NCBI GenBank assembly: GCA_947573485.1 | Contig: CANPGB010000023.1 | Location: forward strand, 1-51,460 | Source of the DNA: an uncultured Porphyromonadaceae bacterium | Lineage (GTDB): Bacteria; Bacteroidota; Bacteroidia; Bacteroidales; Muribaculaceae | Direction of reading: 5' to 3' | DNA: 51,460 nucleotides | Shown: one piece after another, positions 7,777-16,663 of the stretch | Position numbering within the stretch: the stretch's first letter is position 1 | Layout of the letters: each line of letters begins with the position of its first letter | Translations under genes and position numbers: made by a program | Notes under the pieces: generated by a model | Databases searched by the model: none | Told to the model about the DNA's origin: nothing | Seen by the model: only the letters and a program-made list of their open reading frames with translations

Positions 7777-8367
7777 ATGGCCGATACCTACCGCACGATA
7801 ACAGCGCCCTCCGAGGCAATTTTCAAGGAGAAGATGAGCAAGTTCCTCGCCTTCGCCCACCCGGTTGCCACCCGCGAGGAAGCCAAAAGTGTGATAGCGG
7901 CCTATCAGAAGAAATATTATGATGCACGTCACGTGTGCTGGGCCTATATGTTAGGCCCGGCACACGCCGACTTTTTGAGTTCGGACAACGGCGAGCCGTC
8001 GGGAACTGCCGGGAAGCCTATCCTCGGGCAGATAAACTCGCTGGAGCTCACCGATGTAGTGGTGATAGTAGTGCGCTATTTCGGCGGCATAAAGCTTGGA
8101 ACATCGGGGCTGATCGCCGCCTACCGCCAGGCAGCGCGCGACGCTCTGGAGGCCGCTACCATAGAGGAGCGGCACGAAATGGCCGAGATAGCCTTTACCT
8201 TCCCCTTTGTGTCGATGAACGCGGTGATGAAACTCATAAAAACCACCGGCGCTGCCATCGCCGAGCAGACTTTCGACAATTCGTGCTCGATGACCCTGCG
8301 CATAAGGCGCGACGATGAGGCCATGCTCCGCTCGCGTCTTAGCGACATCGACGGACTCACTTTTTGA
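7777..8367 (+). CDS. yigZ: YigZ family protein (IMPACT/UPF0029)
   Basis: A 196-residue cytoplasmic protein. The UPF0029 core is evident: SKFLAFAHPVATREEA, then HVCWAYML, SSDNGEPSGTAGKPIL, and VVIVVRYFGGIKLGTSGLIAAY. The C-terminal ferredoxin-like DUF1949 part is present. In other organisms members are linked to translation (IMPACT) or annotated as a tRNA/peptidase-like factor, and the bacterial role is not settled. It probably reads through from cydAB, with a spacing of 14 bases. The start ATG at 7777 (MADTYRTI) fits the family. Confidence 0.9.
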   Translation: MADTYRTITAPSEAIFKEKMSKFLAFAHPVATREEAKSVIAAYQKKYYDARHVCWAYMLGPAHADFLSSDNGEPSGTAGKPILGQINSLELTDVVVIVVRYFGGIKLGTSGLIAAYRQAARDALEAATIEERHEMAEIAFTFPFVSMNAVMKLIKTTGAAIAEQTFDNSCSMTLRIRRDDEAMLRSRLSDIDGLTF

Positions 8368-8409
8368 CAAACCCACATAACCCTCTAAAACTCTTTACGC
8401 TACAGACCA

Positions 8410-9048
8410 ATGCCCGCAGCCCTTTTCGACCTCGACGGCGTACTCGTCGACACGGAGACAATCTACACCCGCATCTGGGAAGAAATCGACAGCATCTACC
8501 CCTCGCATATCGAGAATTTCGCACTCAAAATCAAAGGCAATACCCTTGAGCGCATTCTCAACACCTATTATGCCGACGATGATACACGGCGCAGCGTGGT
8601 ATCGCTGCTCAAAGAGCGCGAAGAAGCAATGGAGTACCCTATCTTTGAGGGCGTGCTCGAGTTCCTGGGCGACCTGCAGCGCTGCGGAGTGCCTGCGGCT
8701 ATAGTGACGAGCAGCAATCTGCCCAAGATGACGCGCCTCTTTGCCGCCCACCCCGGTTTCCGCGAGTTCTTTGGCGCAGTGCTCACCGATAAAGATGTGA
8801 GCAACTCGAAGCCCCACCCCGAGGGTTACCTTAAAGCGGCTGCCCGACTCGGTGCCGAGCCTGCCGAGTGCATAGTGTTTGAAGACAGCTATGCCGGGCT
8901 GCAGGCAGGGCGCAGCGCGGGAGCCCGCGTTGTGGCACTTGCCACGACCAACCCGCGGCACACGCTCACCGATAAGGCCGATGCCGTAATCGACGGCTTC
9001 GAGGGGCTTACGTTCGAAGCTCTCATGAGGCTGTTTGACGCAGATTAA
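8410..9048 (+). CDS. HAD family hydrolase (beta-phosphoglucomutase-like)
   Basis: A 212-residue HAD subfamily I phosphatase. Motif I is FDLDGVLVDTET with the nucleophile and acid Asp pair (Asp7, Asp9). Motif II is VTSSN, motif III is the Lys in SNSKPHPEGY, and motif IV is VFEDSYAGLQA. A helical cap between residues ~15 and 85 is typical of PgmB/Gph-like enzymes acting on phosphosugars. The substrate cannot be told from sequence. The gene starts 42 bases after yigZ. The following 195 bases are gene-free and hold two hairpin repeats. Confidence 0.88.
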   Translation: MPAALFDLDGVLVDTETIYTRIWEEIDSIYPSHIENFALKIKGNTLERILNTYYADDDTRRSVVSLLKEREEAMEYPIFEGVLEFLGDLQRCGVPAAIVTSSNLPKMTRLFAAHPGFREFFGAVLTDKDVSNSKPHPEGYLKAAARLGAEPAECIVFEDSYAGLQAGRSAGARVVALATTNPRHTLTDKADAVIDGFEGLTFEALMRLFDAD

Positions 9049-9243
9049 GGGCGCAGAACGTTCGAGCCACATCTTAATCGGCGTCCATGCGGACGCCAGG
9101 CCTTGAGGTTTAGCTGTCCCCGCACGCCTCTACTAAAGCTCCGACGAACGGGGTCACGGGATTAATCAGCGTCTTTCAGACGCTCAGCTCCCGCCTTTAA
9201 ATACCTACTCATAAAACCAATCATAATCAAAATACCCAAAACC
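9049..9243. repeat. Spacer with two GCGTC hairpin repeats
   Basis: Two members of the dispersed family lie between the HAD gene and the galactosidase: 9073-9097 (CTTAATCGGCGTCC, hairpin GGCGTCC-ATGC-GGACGCC) and 9161-9184 (ATTAATCAGCGTC, hairpin AGCGTCT-TTC-AGACGCT). The stems differ by compensatory changes, so the hairpin is kept while the bases vary. No TAnnTTTG promoter for the downstream galactosidase is evident. Confidence 0.6.
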
Positions 9244-12200
9244 ATGAGAATCCTACCACTTCAACTGATGCTCCTTGCCGCGGTAGCGGTGCAGGCACAG
9301 ACGTTCACCGAGTGGCACGACCCTGCGGTGAATGAAATCAACAGGCTTCCGATGCGCGCGTCGTATTTCCCCTATGAGAGCGCCGAAGCCGCCAAAGCCA
9401 ACATAAAGGCTGACTCAGAGCGCTTTATCAATCTTGACGGTCTCTGGAAATTCAATTGGGTGGCCGATGCTGACCAACGCCCTACCGACTTTTTCCGTAC
9501 CGACTACAACGATACCGCGTGGGGCACCATGCCTGTGCCGGGGCTGTGGGAGCTCAACGGCTACGGCGACCCGCAATACGTAAATGTAGGTTACCCCTGG
9601 CGCGAGCAGTTCAACAGCAATCCGCCTGAAGTTCCGGCTAAAGACAACCACGTTGGCAGCTACCGCCGCACCGTGGAGATTCCTGCGTCGTGGAGCGGCA
9701 AGCAGGTGATAGCCCACTTCGGCTCGGCGACCTCGTGCATCTACCTGTGGGTGAACGGTAAATTTGTGGGCTACAGCGAAGACAGCAAGCTCGACACCGA
9801 ATTTGACATCACCAAATATCTGCACCCGGGTACCAATACGATAGCGCTGCAGATGTTCCGCTGGTGCGACGGCACCTATCTCGAAGATCAGGATTTCTTC
9901 CGTCTCTCGGGTCTTGCACGTGAGAATTATCTCTATGCCCGCGACCGCCGTCACATTGCTGACATCCACCTTACCCCTTCGCTCTCCAAGGATTATACCG
10001 CCGGGAGCCTGACTGTAGACCTCAGCTTCGCTCCCGCTGCCAAGGGTTGCACGGCTGAAGTAAGCATCGCCGGCCCCGACGGCAAGACCGTGGCCACCAA
10101 ATCGGCCAAGGTGAAGAGCACCAAGGAGAATATCACTTTCGAGCTGCCCTCGGTTGAGCTCTGGAGTGCAGAGACTCCTGTACTCTACCCTGTGAACATC
10201 GCCCTGCTCGACGGCGCAGGCAAGACAATAGAGAGCACTACTATCAACGCAGGCTTCCGCGAAGTGAAGGTAGAGGGCAATCAGCTGCTTGTCAACGGCA
10301 AGCCTGTGCTCATCAAGGGCGCCAACCGCCACGAGCTCGACCCCGATGGCGGGTATGTTGTGCCCGTAGAGCGTATGATTGAAGACATAAAGATTCTGAA
10401 AGAGAACAACTTCAACGCTGTGCGCACCTGCCACTATCCCAATGACTCGCGTTGGTACGAGCTCTGCGACAAATATGGCATCTACCTCACCGCCGAGGCC
10501 AACATAGAGAGCCACGGTATGGGCTACGAAGAGGCTACTCTCGCCAAGAATCCGCTGTTTGCAAAGGCACACCTCGAGCGCAACCAACGCAATGTGATGC
10601 GCAACTACAATCACCCTGCTGTGATAGTATGGTCGCTCGGCAACGAGGCTGGCAACGGCCCCAACTTCGATGCCTGCTACGATTGGATAAAGGGCTACGA
10701 CAACTCACGCCCAGTACAATACGAGCGCGCGTCGGACGGGCGCATGAGTTCGGGCCGCAACACCGACATCGCCTGCCCTATGTATGCCTCTTACGACCAC
10801 TGCGAGAAATATCTTGAGAACAATCCTCCCAAGCCCTTGATACAGTGCGAGTACGCCCACGCCATGGGCAACTCGATGGGCGGCTTCAAGGAGTACTGGG
10901 ATCTTATCCGCAAATATCCGTCGTATCAAGGCGGCTATATATGGGACTTTGTGGACCAGTCGCTTCGCAAGAAAGGCAAAGACGGGGTTGAGATATATGG
11001 CTACGGCGGCGACTGGAACGCCTACGATGCCTCTGACATCAACTTCTGCGACAACGGCCTTATCTCGCCCGACCGCGTGCCCAACCCCCACATGCAGGAG
11101 GTGCGATACTGGCAGCAGCCTATCTGGACGAAGTATCTCGGCGACGGCCAGCTCTCGGTTTTCAACGAAGATTACTTCGCCGATTTCTCGGACCACTACC
11201 TGCGCTGGACACTCCTTGCCGACGGCACTCCCGTTGCCTCGGGAATTGTTGACAATCTCACCCTCAAACCTCAGGAAACCATGCCCGTGGCTCTGCCTAT
11301 AGGCGACCTGCCCGAGGGCGAGGTGCTGCTCAATGTGGAATACCGCCTCAAAGGTGCCAAAGGTCTGCTCGAGCCCGACCATATCACCGCTTACCAGCAG
11401 TTCGTCCTCGCCGAGGGCAAGGCTGCCGACACCGGCGTGACACCGTCCATGGCCGACCGCTATACCCCGGCAGGGAAAGTGAGCATCAACGATAAGGACC
11501 ACAAATTCCTCATTGTAGAAAGCCCCGTGGCACGCCTCGATTTCAACCGCCATACGGGCTACCTCTGCCGCTACGATGTTGACGGCCGCAGCCTCCTCGA
11601 TGAGGGCGCTGTGCTTGAGCCCAACTTCTGGCGCGCGCCCACCGACAACGACTTCGGTTGCCAGTACAATGTGAAGAACCGCGTGTGGGCCGACCCGGGT
11701 CTGCGCCTCACATCGCTCACCTCAGAACTCGAAGGCGACATAGCAGTTGTCAAGGCCAAGTACGAACTGCGGAAAACCGGTGGCACGCTCGCTATCAGCT
11801 ACCGCATTAACAACGCGGGCGAGGTTTCGGTGACCGAAGAGCTTACAGCCGACGCCTCGCGCAAGGAGCCCGACATGCTTCGCTTCGGCATGCGCATGCG
11901 TATGCCGGCCGAATACGACCGCATCGACTACTATGGCCGCGGCCCCGGCGAGAACTACTCCGACCGCAATGCCTCGGCACTGATAGGCCGCTACAGCGAG
12001 CGCGTCGCCGACCAGTTCTACCCCTACATCCGCCCGCAGGAGACCGGCACCAAGACCGATATCCGCACCTGGAGACAGCACAACGCCGGAGGTAAAGGCC
12101 TCACCGTGGTAGCCTCGAAGCCTTTCTCGGCATCGGCTCTCAACTATTCTCAGGAGTCGCTCGACGAAGGCCTATACAAAAAGCAGTGGCACTCGCCTGA

Positions 12201-12351
12201 GGTCAAGGCTGACAATGCCGTATGGCTGTGCATCGACGAGGCCCAGACAGGCCTCGGGTGCATCGACTCGTGGCGTTCCGAACCGCTGCCGCAATACCGC
12301 CTGCCCTACGCCGACCGCTCTTTCACGTTCAAACTGAGCCCTGCAAAGTAA
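9244..12351 (+). CDS. Secreted GH2 beta-galactosidase (LacZ type)
   Basis: A 1035-residue glycoside hydrolase family 2 enzyme. A signal peptide (MRILPLQLMLLAAVAVQAQ) exports it to the periplasm or surface. The architecture is that of LacZ: sugar-binding jelly-roll (about 45-225), immunoglobulin-like domain, TIM barrel (about 345-640), then C-terminal beta-sandwiches. The acid/base is Glu468 in SLGNEAGNG and the nucleophile is Glu536 in IQCEYAHAMGNS. The substrate is probably a terminal beta-galactoside from diet or mucin, but GH2 also contains other specificities. It stands alone, with no SusC/SusD pair, sulfatase or regulator beside it. A strong hairpin follows at 12376-12409. Confidence 0.95.
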   Translation: MRILPLQLMLLAAVAVQAQTFTEWHDPAVNEINRLPMRASYFPYESAEAAKANIKADSERFINLDGLWKFNWVADADQRPTDFFRTDYNDTAWGTMPVPGLWELNGYGDPQYVNVGYPWREQFNSNPPEVPAKDNHVGSYRRTVEIPASWSGKQVIAHFGSATSCIYLWVNGKFVGYSEDSKLDTEFDITKYLHPGTNTIALQMFRWCDGTYLEDQDFFRLSGLARENYLYARDRRHIADIHLTPSLSKDYTAGSLTVDLSFAPAAKGCTAEVSIAGPDGKTVATKSAKVKSTKENITFELPSVELWSAETPVLYPVNIALLDGAGKTIESTTINAGFREVKVEGNQLLVNGKPVLIKGANRHELDPDGGYVVPVERMIEDIKILKENNFNAVRTCHYPNDSRWYELCDKYGIYLTAEANIESHGMGYEEATLAKNPLFAKAHLERNQRNVMRNYNHPAVIVWSLGNEAGNGPNFDACYDWIKGYDNSRPVQYERASDGRMSSGRNTDIACPMYASYDHCEKYLENNPPKPLIQCEYAHAMGNSMGGFKEYWDLIRKYPSYQGGYIWDFVDQSLRKKGKDGVEIYGYGGDWNAYDASDINFCDNGLISPDRVPNPHMQEVRYWQQPIWTKYLGDGQLSVFNEDYFADFSDHYLRWTLLADGTPVASGIVDNLTLKPQETMPVALPIGDLPEGEVLLNVEYRLKGAKGLLEPDHITAYQQFVLAEGKAADTGVTPSMADRYTPAGKVSINDKDHKFLIVESPVARLDFNRHTGYLCRYDVDGRSLLDEGAVLEPNFWRAPTDNDFGCQYNVKNRVWADPGLRLTSLTSELEGDIAVVKAKYELRKTGGTLAISYRINNAGEVSVTEELTADASRKEPDMLRFGMRMRMPAEYDRIDYYGRGPGENYSDRNASALIGRYSERVADQFYPYIRPQETGTKTDIRTWRQHNAGGKGLTVVASKPFSASALNYSQESLDEGLYKKQWHSPEVKADNAVWLCIDEAQTGLGCIDSWRSEPLPQYRLPYADRSFTFKLSPAK

Positions 12352-12375
12352 GTCAGGACTCATTACAATAGGAGT

Positions 12376-12409
12376 AACGCGCCGAAAATCGCTCGATTTT
12401 CGGCGCGTT
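12376..12409 (+). terminator. Strong palindromic terminator after the galactosidase
   Basis: A perfect 16-bp inverted repeat (12376-12391 with 12394-12409) around a two-base centre. The core is GCGCCGAAAATCG / CGATTTTCGGCGC, preceded by AA and followed by a short T run (GTTTC). It lies 25 bases after the galactosidase stop and upstream of the lpx operon. Confidence 0.7.
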
Positions 12410-12492
12410 TCATTGCCATGTGGAAAATTTTTGCCAATTTTGCACTTTGAAACGGGCCATAGGCTAAACTTGTGGCCACACAAGACTTGTAC

Positions 12493-13521
12493 ATGACTTT
12501 TACAGCCGACATAATAGCCTCACAGATTGGCGGTACCGTGGAGGGCCGCGGCGATGTAGCGGTAAGCGATTTCGCCAAGATAGAAGAAGGGCGTCCAGGA
12601 ACCATCACATTTCTTGCCAATCCGAAGTACGAGCATTACCTCTACACCACCGAGGCCTCGGTGGTGCTCGTGCGCAGCGACCTTGAGCTCAGCGCTCCCG
12701 TCAAGGCCACGCTTATCCGCGTAGCCGACCCTTACAGTGCGCTTGCCGCCCTCATGGGTATAGCCGCGCAGGCACTCAGACCCTCGCACCGCGGCATAGA
12801 GCAGCCGTGCCATATTGCCGAAGGTGTTGAAATCTCAGACGACTGCTACGTTGGTGCTTTCGCCTACATAGGCAAAGGCGCCCGCATAGGCCGCAACGTG
12901 AAGATTTATCCTCAGGTATATATTGGCGAAGGTGTGAGCATAGGCGACGACACCGTGCTCTACCCCGGGGTGAAAGTTTACTACGGCTGCCGCATAGGTT
13001 CGCGCTGCACCATTCATGCCGGTGCCGTTATCGGCAGCGACGGTTTCGGTTTCGCCCCCGATGCGAAGGGCGTATTCCACAAGATAGAGCAGCTCGGCAT
13101 AGTGCAGATTGACGACGATGTGGAAATCGGCGCCAACACCACCGTAGACCGCTCTACCATGGGTCGCACCCACATATCCACCGGCGTCAAGCTCGACAAC
13201 CTCATACAGGTTGCCCACAATGTGGAGATAGGCAGTCATACTGTAATGGCAAGCCAGACTGGCATTGCCGGTTCTACTAAAATCGGCGCACACTGCATGG
13301 TGGCCGGTCAGGTGGGCTTCGCAGGCCATATCACCGTAGGCGACGGCGTGACAGTAGGCGCGCAGTCGGGCATAGCCAAAGGCGTAGCACCGGGCAGCCG
13401 CATAATGGGTTCCCCGGCGATGCCTGCAGGCGACTACGCCCGCCTTGTAGCGGCCCAGAAGCAGCTTGCGACAGCCCTGCGCCGCATCGACGCCCTCGAA
13501 AAGAAATTAAACGAAAAATAA
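12493..13521 (+). CDS. lpxD: UDP-3-O-acylglucosamine N-acyltransferase
   Basis: A 342-residue LpxD, which adds the N-linked hydroxyacyl chain in the third step of lipid A synthesis. The ATG at 12493 ([14 protein letters not shown]) was chosen because Bacteroides homologues begin at this point; an in-frame ATG seven codons earlier is possible. The N-terminal uridine-binding domain ([24 protein letters not shown]) precedes a long left-handed beta-helix of hexapeptide repeats. The catalytic His lies in [11 protein letters not shown]. The C-terminal helix ([20 protein letters not shown]) closes the trimer. First gene of lpxD, lpxC/fabZ, lpxA. Confidence 0.95.
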   Translation: MTFTADIIASQIGGTVEGRGDVAVSDFAKIEEGRPGTITFLANPKYEHYLYTTEASVVLVRSDLELSAPVKATLIRVADPYSALAALMGIAAQALRPSHRGIEQPCHIAEGVEISDDCYVGAFAYIGKGARIGRNVKIYPQVYIGEGVSIGDDTVLYPGVKVYYGCRIGSRCTIHAGAVIGSDGFGFAPDAKGVFHKIEQLGIVQIDDDVEIGANTTVDRSTMGRTHISTGVKLDNLIQVAHNVEIGSHTVMASQTGIAGSTKIGAHCMVAGQVGFAGHITVGDGVTVGAQSGIAKGVAPGSRIMGSPAMPAGDYARLVAAQKQLATALRRIDALEKKLNEK

Positions 13522-13537
13522 ATCATACTTCTTTGCA

Positions 13538-14920
13538 ATGAAGCAGATAACCCTTAACGGCGAATTTACCCTCAGCGGCAAAGGCCTGCACACAGGCGCA
13601 CAGCTGACGGCCACATTCTGCCCTGCCCCCGATAACCACGGATACAAGATACAGCGCACCGACCTGGAAGGCCAGCCGATGCTTGATGCCGTTGCCGAAA
13701 ACGTAGTGTCGACCATGCGCGGCACCGTAATAGGCAAAGGCGACGTAACAGTGAGCACCATAGAGCACGCCATGGCAGCCCTTTATGCCAGCGGTGTCGA
13801 CAACTGCCTCATCAAGGTCGACGGCCCCGAGATTCCTATCCTCGACGGCAGCGCCAAACCTTTCTACGAGAGCATACAGAGCGTAGGTCTCACCGAGCAG
13901 AACGCCGACAAAGACTTTTTCTACGTAAAGCACAAGATTGAGGTTTGTGACCCCGACTCGGGCTCGAAACTCATGCTTCTGCCCGACGACGAGTTCAGCC
14001 TCGACGTGAAGATCAACTTCAACAGCAGCGTTCTCGCCAACCAGTATGCCACGCTCGACCATGTGAGCGACTTCGGCGCCGAAATGGCCGGAGCCCGCAC
14101 CTTTGTATTCGTGCGCGAGATAGAGCCTCTGCTCAAAGCCGGCCTTATCAAGGGCGGCGACCTTGACAACGCTATCGTTATCTACGAGCACAAGAAGACT
14201 CAGGAAGAGCTCGACCACCTCGCCGACCTCATGGGCGTGCCTCACCACGATGCCGACGCCTTCGGCTTCATCAACGAGCGTCCGCTGTCGAGCCCCAACG
14301 AACCTGCGCGCCACAAGCTCATGGACCTCATCGGCGACATTGCCCTGATAGGCCGTCCGCTCAAAGGCCGCATCATAGCCACCAAGCCCGGCCACACTAT
14401 CAACACCCAGCTTGCCAAGGCACTTCGCAGCGAAATCAAACGCCAGGAAGTTCAGGCTCCTATCTACGACCCCAATGCAGCACCTCTTATGGATAACAAT
14501 GAGATCCGCCGCTGCATACCTCACCGCTATCCCTTCCTCCTCGTTGATAAAATCATCGACAAGAGCGAACACTATATCGTTGGTGTGAAGAACGTTACCG
14601 CCAACGAGCCCTTCTTCCAGGGCCACTTCCCGCAGGAGCCTGTAATGCCCGGTGTACTCCTGGTGGAGGCCATGGCACAGACCGGCGGCCTGTTAGTTTT
14701 AGGCTCGGTAGAAGATGCCGAACGCTACTCGACCTACTTCATGAAGATTGACAACGTGAAGTTCCGTCAGAAAGTAGTTCCCGGCGACACTCTCATTTTC
14801 CATGTATCGTTCATGACTCCGCTTCGCCGCGGTATGGCCGTGATGAAAGGCCGCGCCTTTGTAGGCGAGAAAGTAGTGTGCGAGTGCGAGTTCATGGCCC
14901 GAATCATCAAAAACAAGTAA
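13538..14920 (+). CDS. lpxC/fabZ: Bifunctional UDP-3-O-acyl-GlcNAc deacetylase / 3-hydroxyacyl-ACP dehydratase
   Basis: A 460-residue natural fusion typical of Bacteroidetes. Residues 1-~305 are LpxC, the zinc deacetylase that commits precursor to lipid A. Zinc ligands are His77 (STIEHAMAA), His259 and Asp263 ([10 protein letters not shown]), with the general base Glu76 and His286 in KPGHTINTQ. Residues ~320-460 are FabZ, the hot-dog dehydratase of fatty acid synthesis, with His363 (FFQGHFP) and Glu377 (VLLVEAMAQ). The fusion puts the enzymes that share and compete for hydroxyacyl-ACP on one chain. The gene starts 16 bases after lpxD and is followed by lpxA after six. Confidence 0.97.
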   Translation: MKQITLNGEFTLSGKGLHTGAQLTATFCPAPDNHGYKIQRTDLEGQPMLDAVAENVVSTMRGTVIGKGDVTVSTIEHAMAALYASGVDNCLIKVDGPEIPILDGSAKPFYESIQSVGLTEQNADKDFFYVKHKIEVCDPDSGSKLMLLPDDEFSLDVKINFNSSVLANQYATLDHVSDFGAEMAGARTFVFVREIEPLLKAGLIKGGDLDNAIVIYEHKKTQEELDHLADLMGVPHHDADAFGFINERPLSSPNEPARHKLMDLIGDIALIGRPLKGRIIATKPGHTINTQLAKALRSEIKRQEVQAPIYDPNAAPLMDNNEIRRCIPHRYPFLLVDKIIDKSEHYIVGVKNVTANEPFFQGHFPQEPVMPGVLLVEAMAQTGGLLVLGSVEDAERYSTYFMKIDNVKFRQKVVPGDTLIFHVSFMTPLRRGMAVMKGRAFVGEKVVCECEFMARIIKNK

Positions 14921-14926
14921 TCGAAC

Positions 14927-15751
14927 ATGACACATCCTCTGGCTTGCGTCAGCCCTGAAGCGCGCATAGCTGACAATGTCGAAATCGGCCCCTTCGTCAC
15001 TATCCACGGCAATGTGGAGATTGGCGAGGGCACCGTTATCGGCAGCAATGTCACTATCCACGGCAATGTGGAGATTGGCGAGGGCACCGTTATCGGCAGC
15101 AATGTCACTATCTTCGAGGGCTCGCGCATAGGCAAGAACTGCAAGATTTTCCCCGGTGCCGTAGTAGGCGCCATACCGCAGGACCTGAAGTTCCGCGGCG
15201 AGGAAACGCTCGCAATCATCGGCGACAACACCACCCTGCGCGAGTGCGTGACCGTAAACCGCGGCACTGCAGCCAAAGGGCAGACCGTAGTTGGCTCGAA
15301 CTGCCTCATCATGGCATACAGCCACGTAGCGCACGACTGCATCATAGGCAACGGCGTGATTATCAGCAACGCCACCCAGCTCGCCGGTGAGGTGGTGGTT
15401 GACGACTGCGCGGTGATAGGCGGCGGCAGCCTCGTGCACCAGTTCTGCCACATAGGCTCGTATGTAATGCTGCAGGGCGGCGCGCTTGTCAACAAAGACA
15501 TACCGCCCTACGTCAAGGCCGCCCGCGAGCCCATAAGCTACACGGGTATCAACAGCATAGGCCTGCGCCGCCACAACTTCGCCCCCGAAACGATAGCACA
15601 GATTCAGGAGATTTACCGCTACCTATATATGAGCGGGCTCAACATCTCCGACGCTATCGCCCGTATCGAGGCCGAACTTCCCGCCACCCCCGAGCGCGAA
15701 ATAATCCTCGACTTCGTGCGCAACTCGGGCCGCGGTGTGATAAGAGGTTAA
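14927..15751 (+). CDS. lpxA: UDP-GlcNAc O-acyltransferase with an extra beta-helix coil
   Basis: A 274-residue LpxA, the first enzyme of lipid A synthesis. It is a trimeric left-handed beta-helix of hexapeptides followed by a helical C-terminus (IAQIQEIYRYLYMSGL). The HVAHD catalytic signature is at 133-137, and IPQDLKF and GSLVHQF are family landmarks. The family is usually about 255-262 residues, and the excess is explained by a perfect tandem duplication. Residues 24-41 and 42-59 are identical (VTIHGNVEIGEGTVIGSN), three hexapeptides each, which is one complete coil. The reading frame is intact and all catalytic parts lie downstream of the insertion, so the protein is probably functional with a longer N-terminal helix end. 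Confidence 0.95.
   Translation: MTHPLACVSPEARIADNVEIGPFVTIHGNVEIGEGTVIGSNVTIHGNVEIGEGTVIGSNVTIFEGSRIGKNCKIFPGAVVGAIPQDLKFRGEETLAIIGDNTTLRECVTVNRGTAAKGQTVVGSNCLIMAYSHVAHDCIIGNGVIISNATQLAGEVVVDDCAVIGGGSLVHQFCHIGSYVMLQGGALVNKDIPPYVKAAREPISYTGINSIGLRRHNFAPETIAQIQEIYRYLYMSGLNISDAIARIEAELPATPEREIILDFVRNSGRGVIRG
14996..15112 (+). repeat. Perfect 54-bp in-frame tandem duplication inside lpxA
   Basis: Unit one is 14996-15049 and unit two is 15050-15103, identical over all 54 bases. They are followed by a nine-base start of a third copy (GTCACTATC, 15104-15112), which is the homology the duplication would have used. No base differs between the units, not even at third codon positions, so the event is very recent or the copies are kept equal by recombination. 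Confidence 0.97.
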
Positions 15752-15764
15752 GACACATATATTC

Positions 15765-16127
15765 GCATGGCCGGAGGGTCTGTCGCGCGCCATATCTATA
15801 AGTGGCGTGAGGAAAGTCCGGGCAACACAGGGCACCATATTTTCTAACGGGAAGCTATCGGTAACGGTAGGGTTCAATGTGACAGAAAACAACCGCCCCG
15901 CTCCGGCGAGGCAAGGGTGAAAAGGTGAGGTAAGAGCTCACCGGGCACCGCAGCAATGCGGTGTGCCGCACAACCTATGGGTTGCAAGGTCAAGTATACC
16001 GGCATCTAAGGGCTGCCCGTCCATTGCCGGGGGGTAGACTGCGCAGATAAATGACAGACGGACAGGTGTATCCCGCACTCCAACGGTAGACGCCTCCCAC
16101 ATAACCCGGCTTATACTCCGGCCATGC
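15765..16127 (+). ncRNA. rnpB: RNase P RNA (bacterial type A)
   Basis: The catalytic RNA that trims tRNA 5' leaders. Terminal stem P1 is a 12-bp perfect pairing (GCATGGCCGGAG at 15765-15776 with CTCCGGCCATGC at 16116-16127). Universal core pieces are present: GAGGAAAGTCCGGGC, ACAGAAA, GGGTGAAAAGGTG, GTAAGAGCTCACCG, AAGGTCAAG and, near the 3' end, AACCCGGCTTAT. The T run GATTTTTT directly after P1 would terminate the transcript. It begins only 13 bases after the lpxA stop, and no clear promoter fits that gap. Confidence 0.95.
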
Positions 16128-16156
16128 GATTTTTTACATAAAATACAATTCCCGCC

Positions 16157-16588
16157 ATGACAGAAAACGACAATCTCACCACCGTGCCTACCGTCGATGA
16201 GGCGGGCAATACCATAATAGTCACGGCGAACCTCGACGTTGCCAAATTCCGCTCCAAAGACAAGTATAACATCCGCGTAGAGGTTACCCTACCCTACACT
16301 GCGGCGGGCGAGCTCGGCTTCCCCGACGATGCCACCTCGGAACTCCTCGAAAAGATTACCGAGAGCTTCGACGCCCAACTCAAGGGCAAGACCACAGCAG
16401 TGCTCACCGGCATCTACACCGGCGGCGGGGAGCGCAACTGGGTTTTCTACACCTTCTCCACACAGACTTTCAACGGTTTTCTCAACCGCTCGCTTGCCGA
16501 TTTCCCTCTGCTTCCGCTCAAAATCTACGCCGAGAACGACCCCGAGTGGGCCGAGTACGACGAGATGCTGCAGGCGGTGAAGATGTGA
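16157..16588 (+). CDS. DUF695 family protein
   Basis: A 143-residue soluble acidic protein. The C-terminal half matches DUF695 in pattern: GGERNWVFYTFS, FNGFLNRSLADFPLLPLKIYAENDPEWAEY. The family is found in many bacteria, often with DUF1016-unrelated partners, and its function is unknown. The gene lies 29 bases after RNase P RNA in the same direction. It is followed by a 75-base spacer containing GC-rich partial palindromes, then by the convergent reductase gene. No signal peptide is present. Confidence 0.8.
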   Translation: MTENDNLTTVPTVDEAGNTIIVTANLDVAKFRSKDKYNIRVEVTLPYTAAGELGFPDDATSELLEKITESFDAQLKGKTTAVLTGIYTGGGERNWVFYTFSTQTFNGFLNRSLADFPLLPLKIYAENDPEWAEYDEMLQAVKM

Positions 16589-16663
16589 GGGGCTCGCCCT
16601 CTTGTGCACCTCTCGGGCTTTCCGCCCTCGCACAACCCCAAAGGAGCGTGCGAGGGGAAATGA

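Noticed and set aside
9244-12351. A polysaccharide utilisation locus around the GH2 gene
   Set aside because: No SusC/SusD pair, sensor or other carbohydrate enzyme is adjacent; the gene stands alone between repeats and a terminator.
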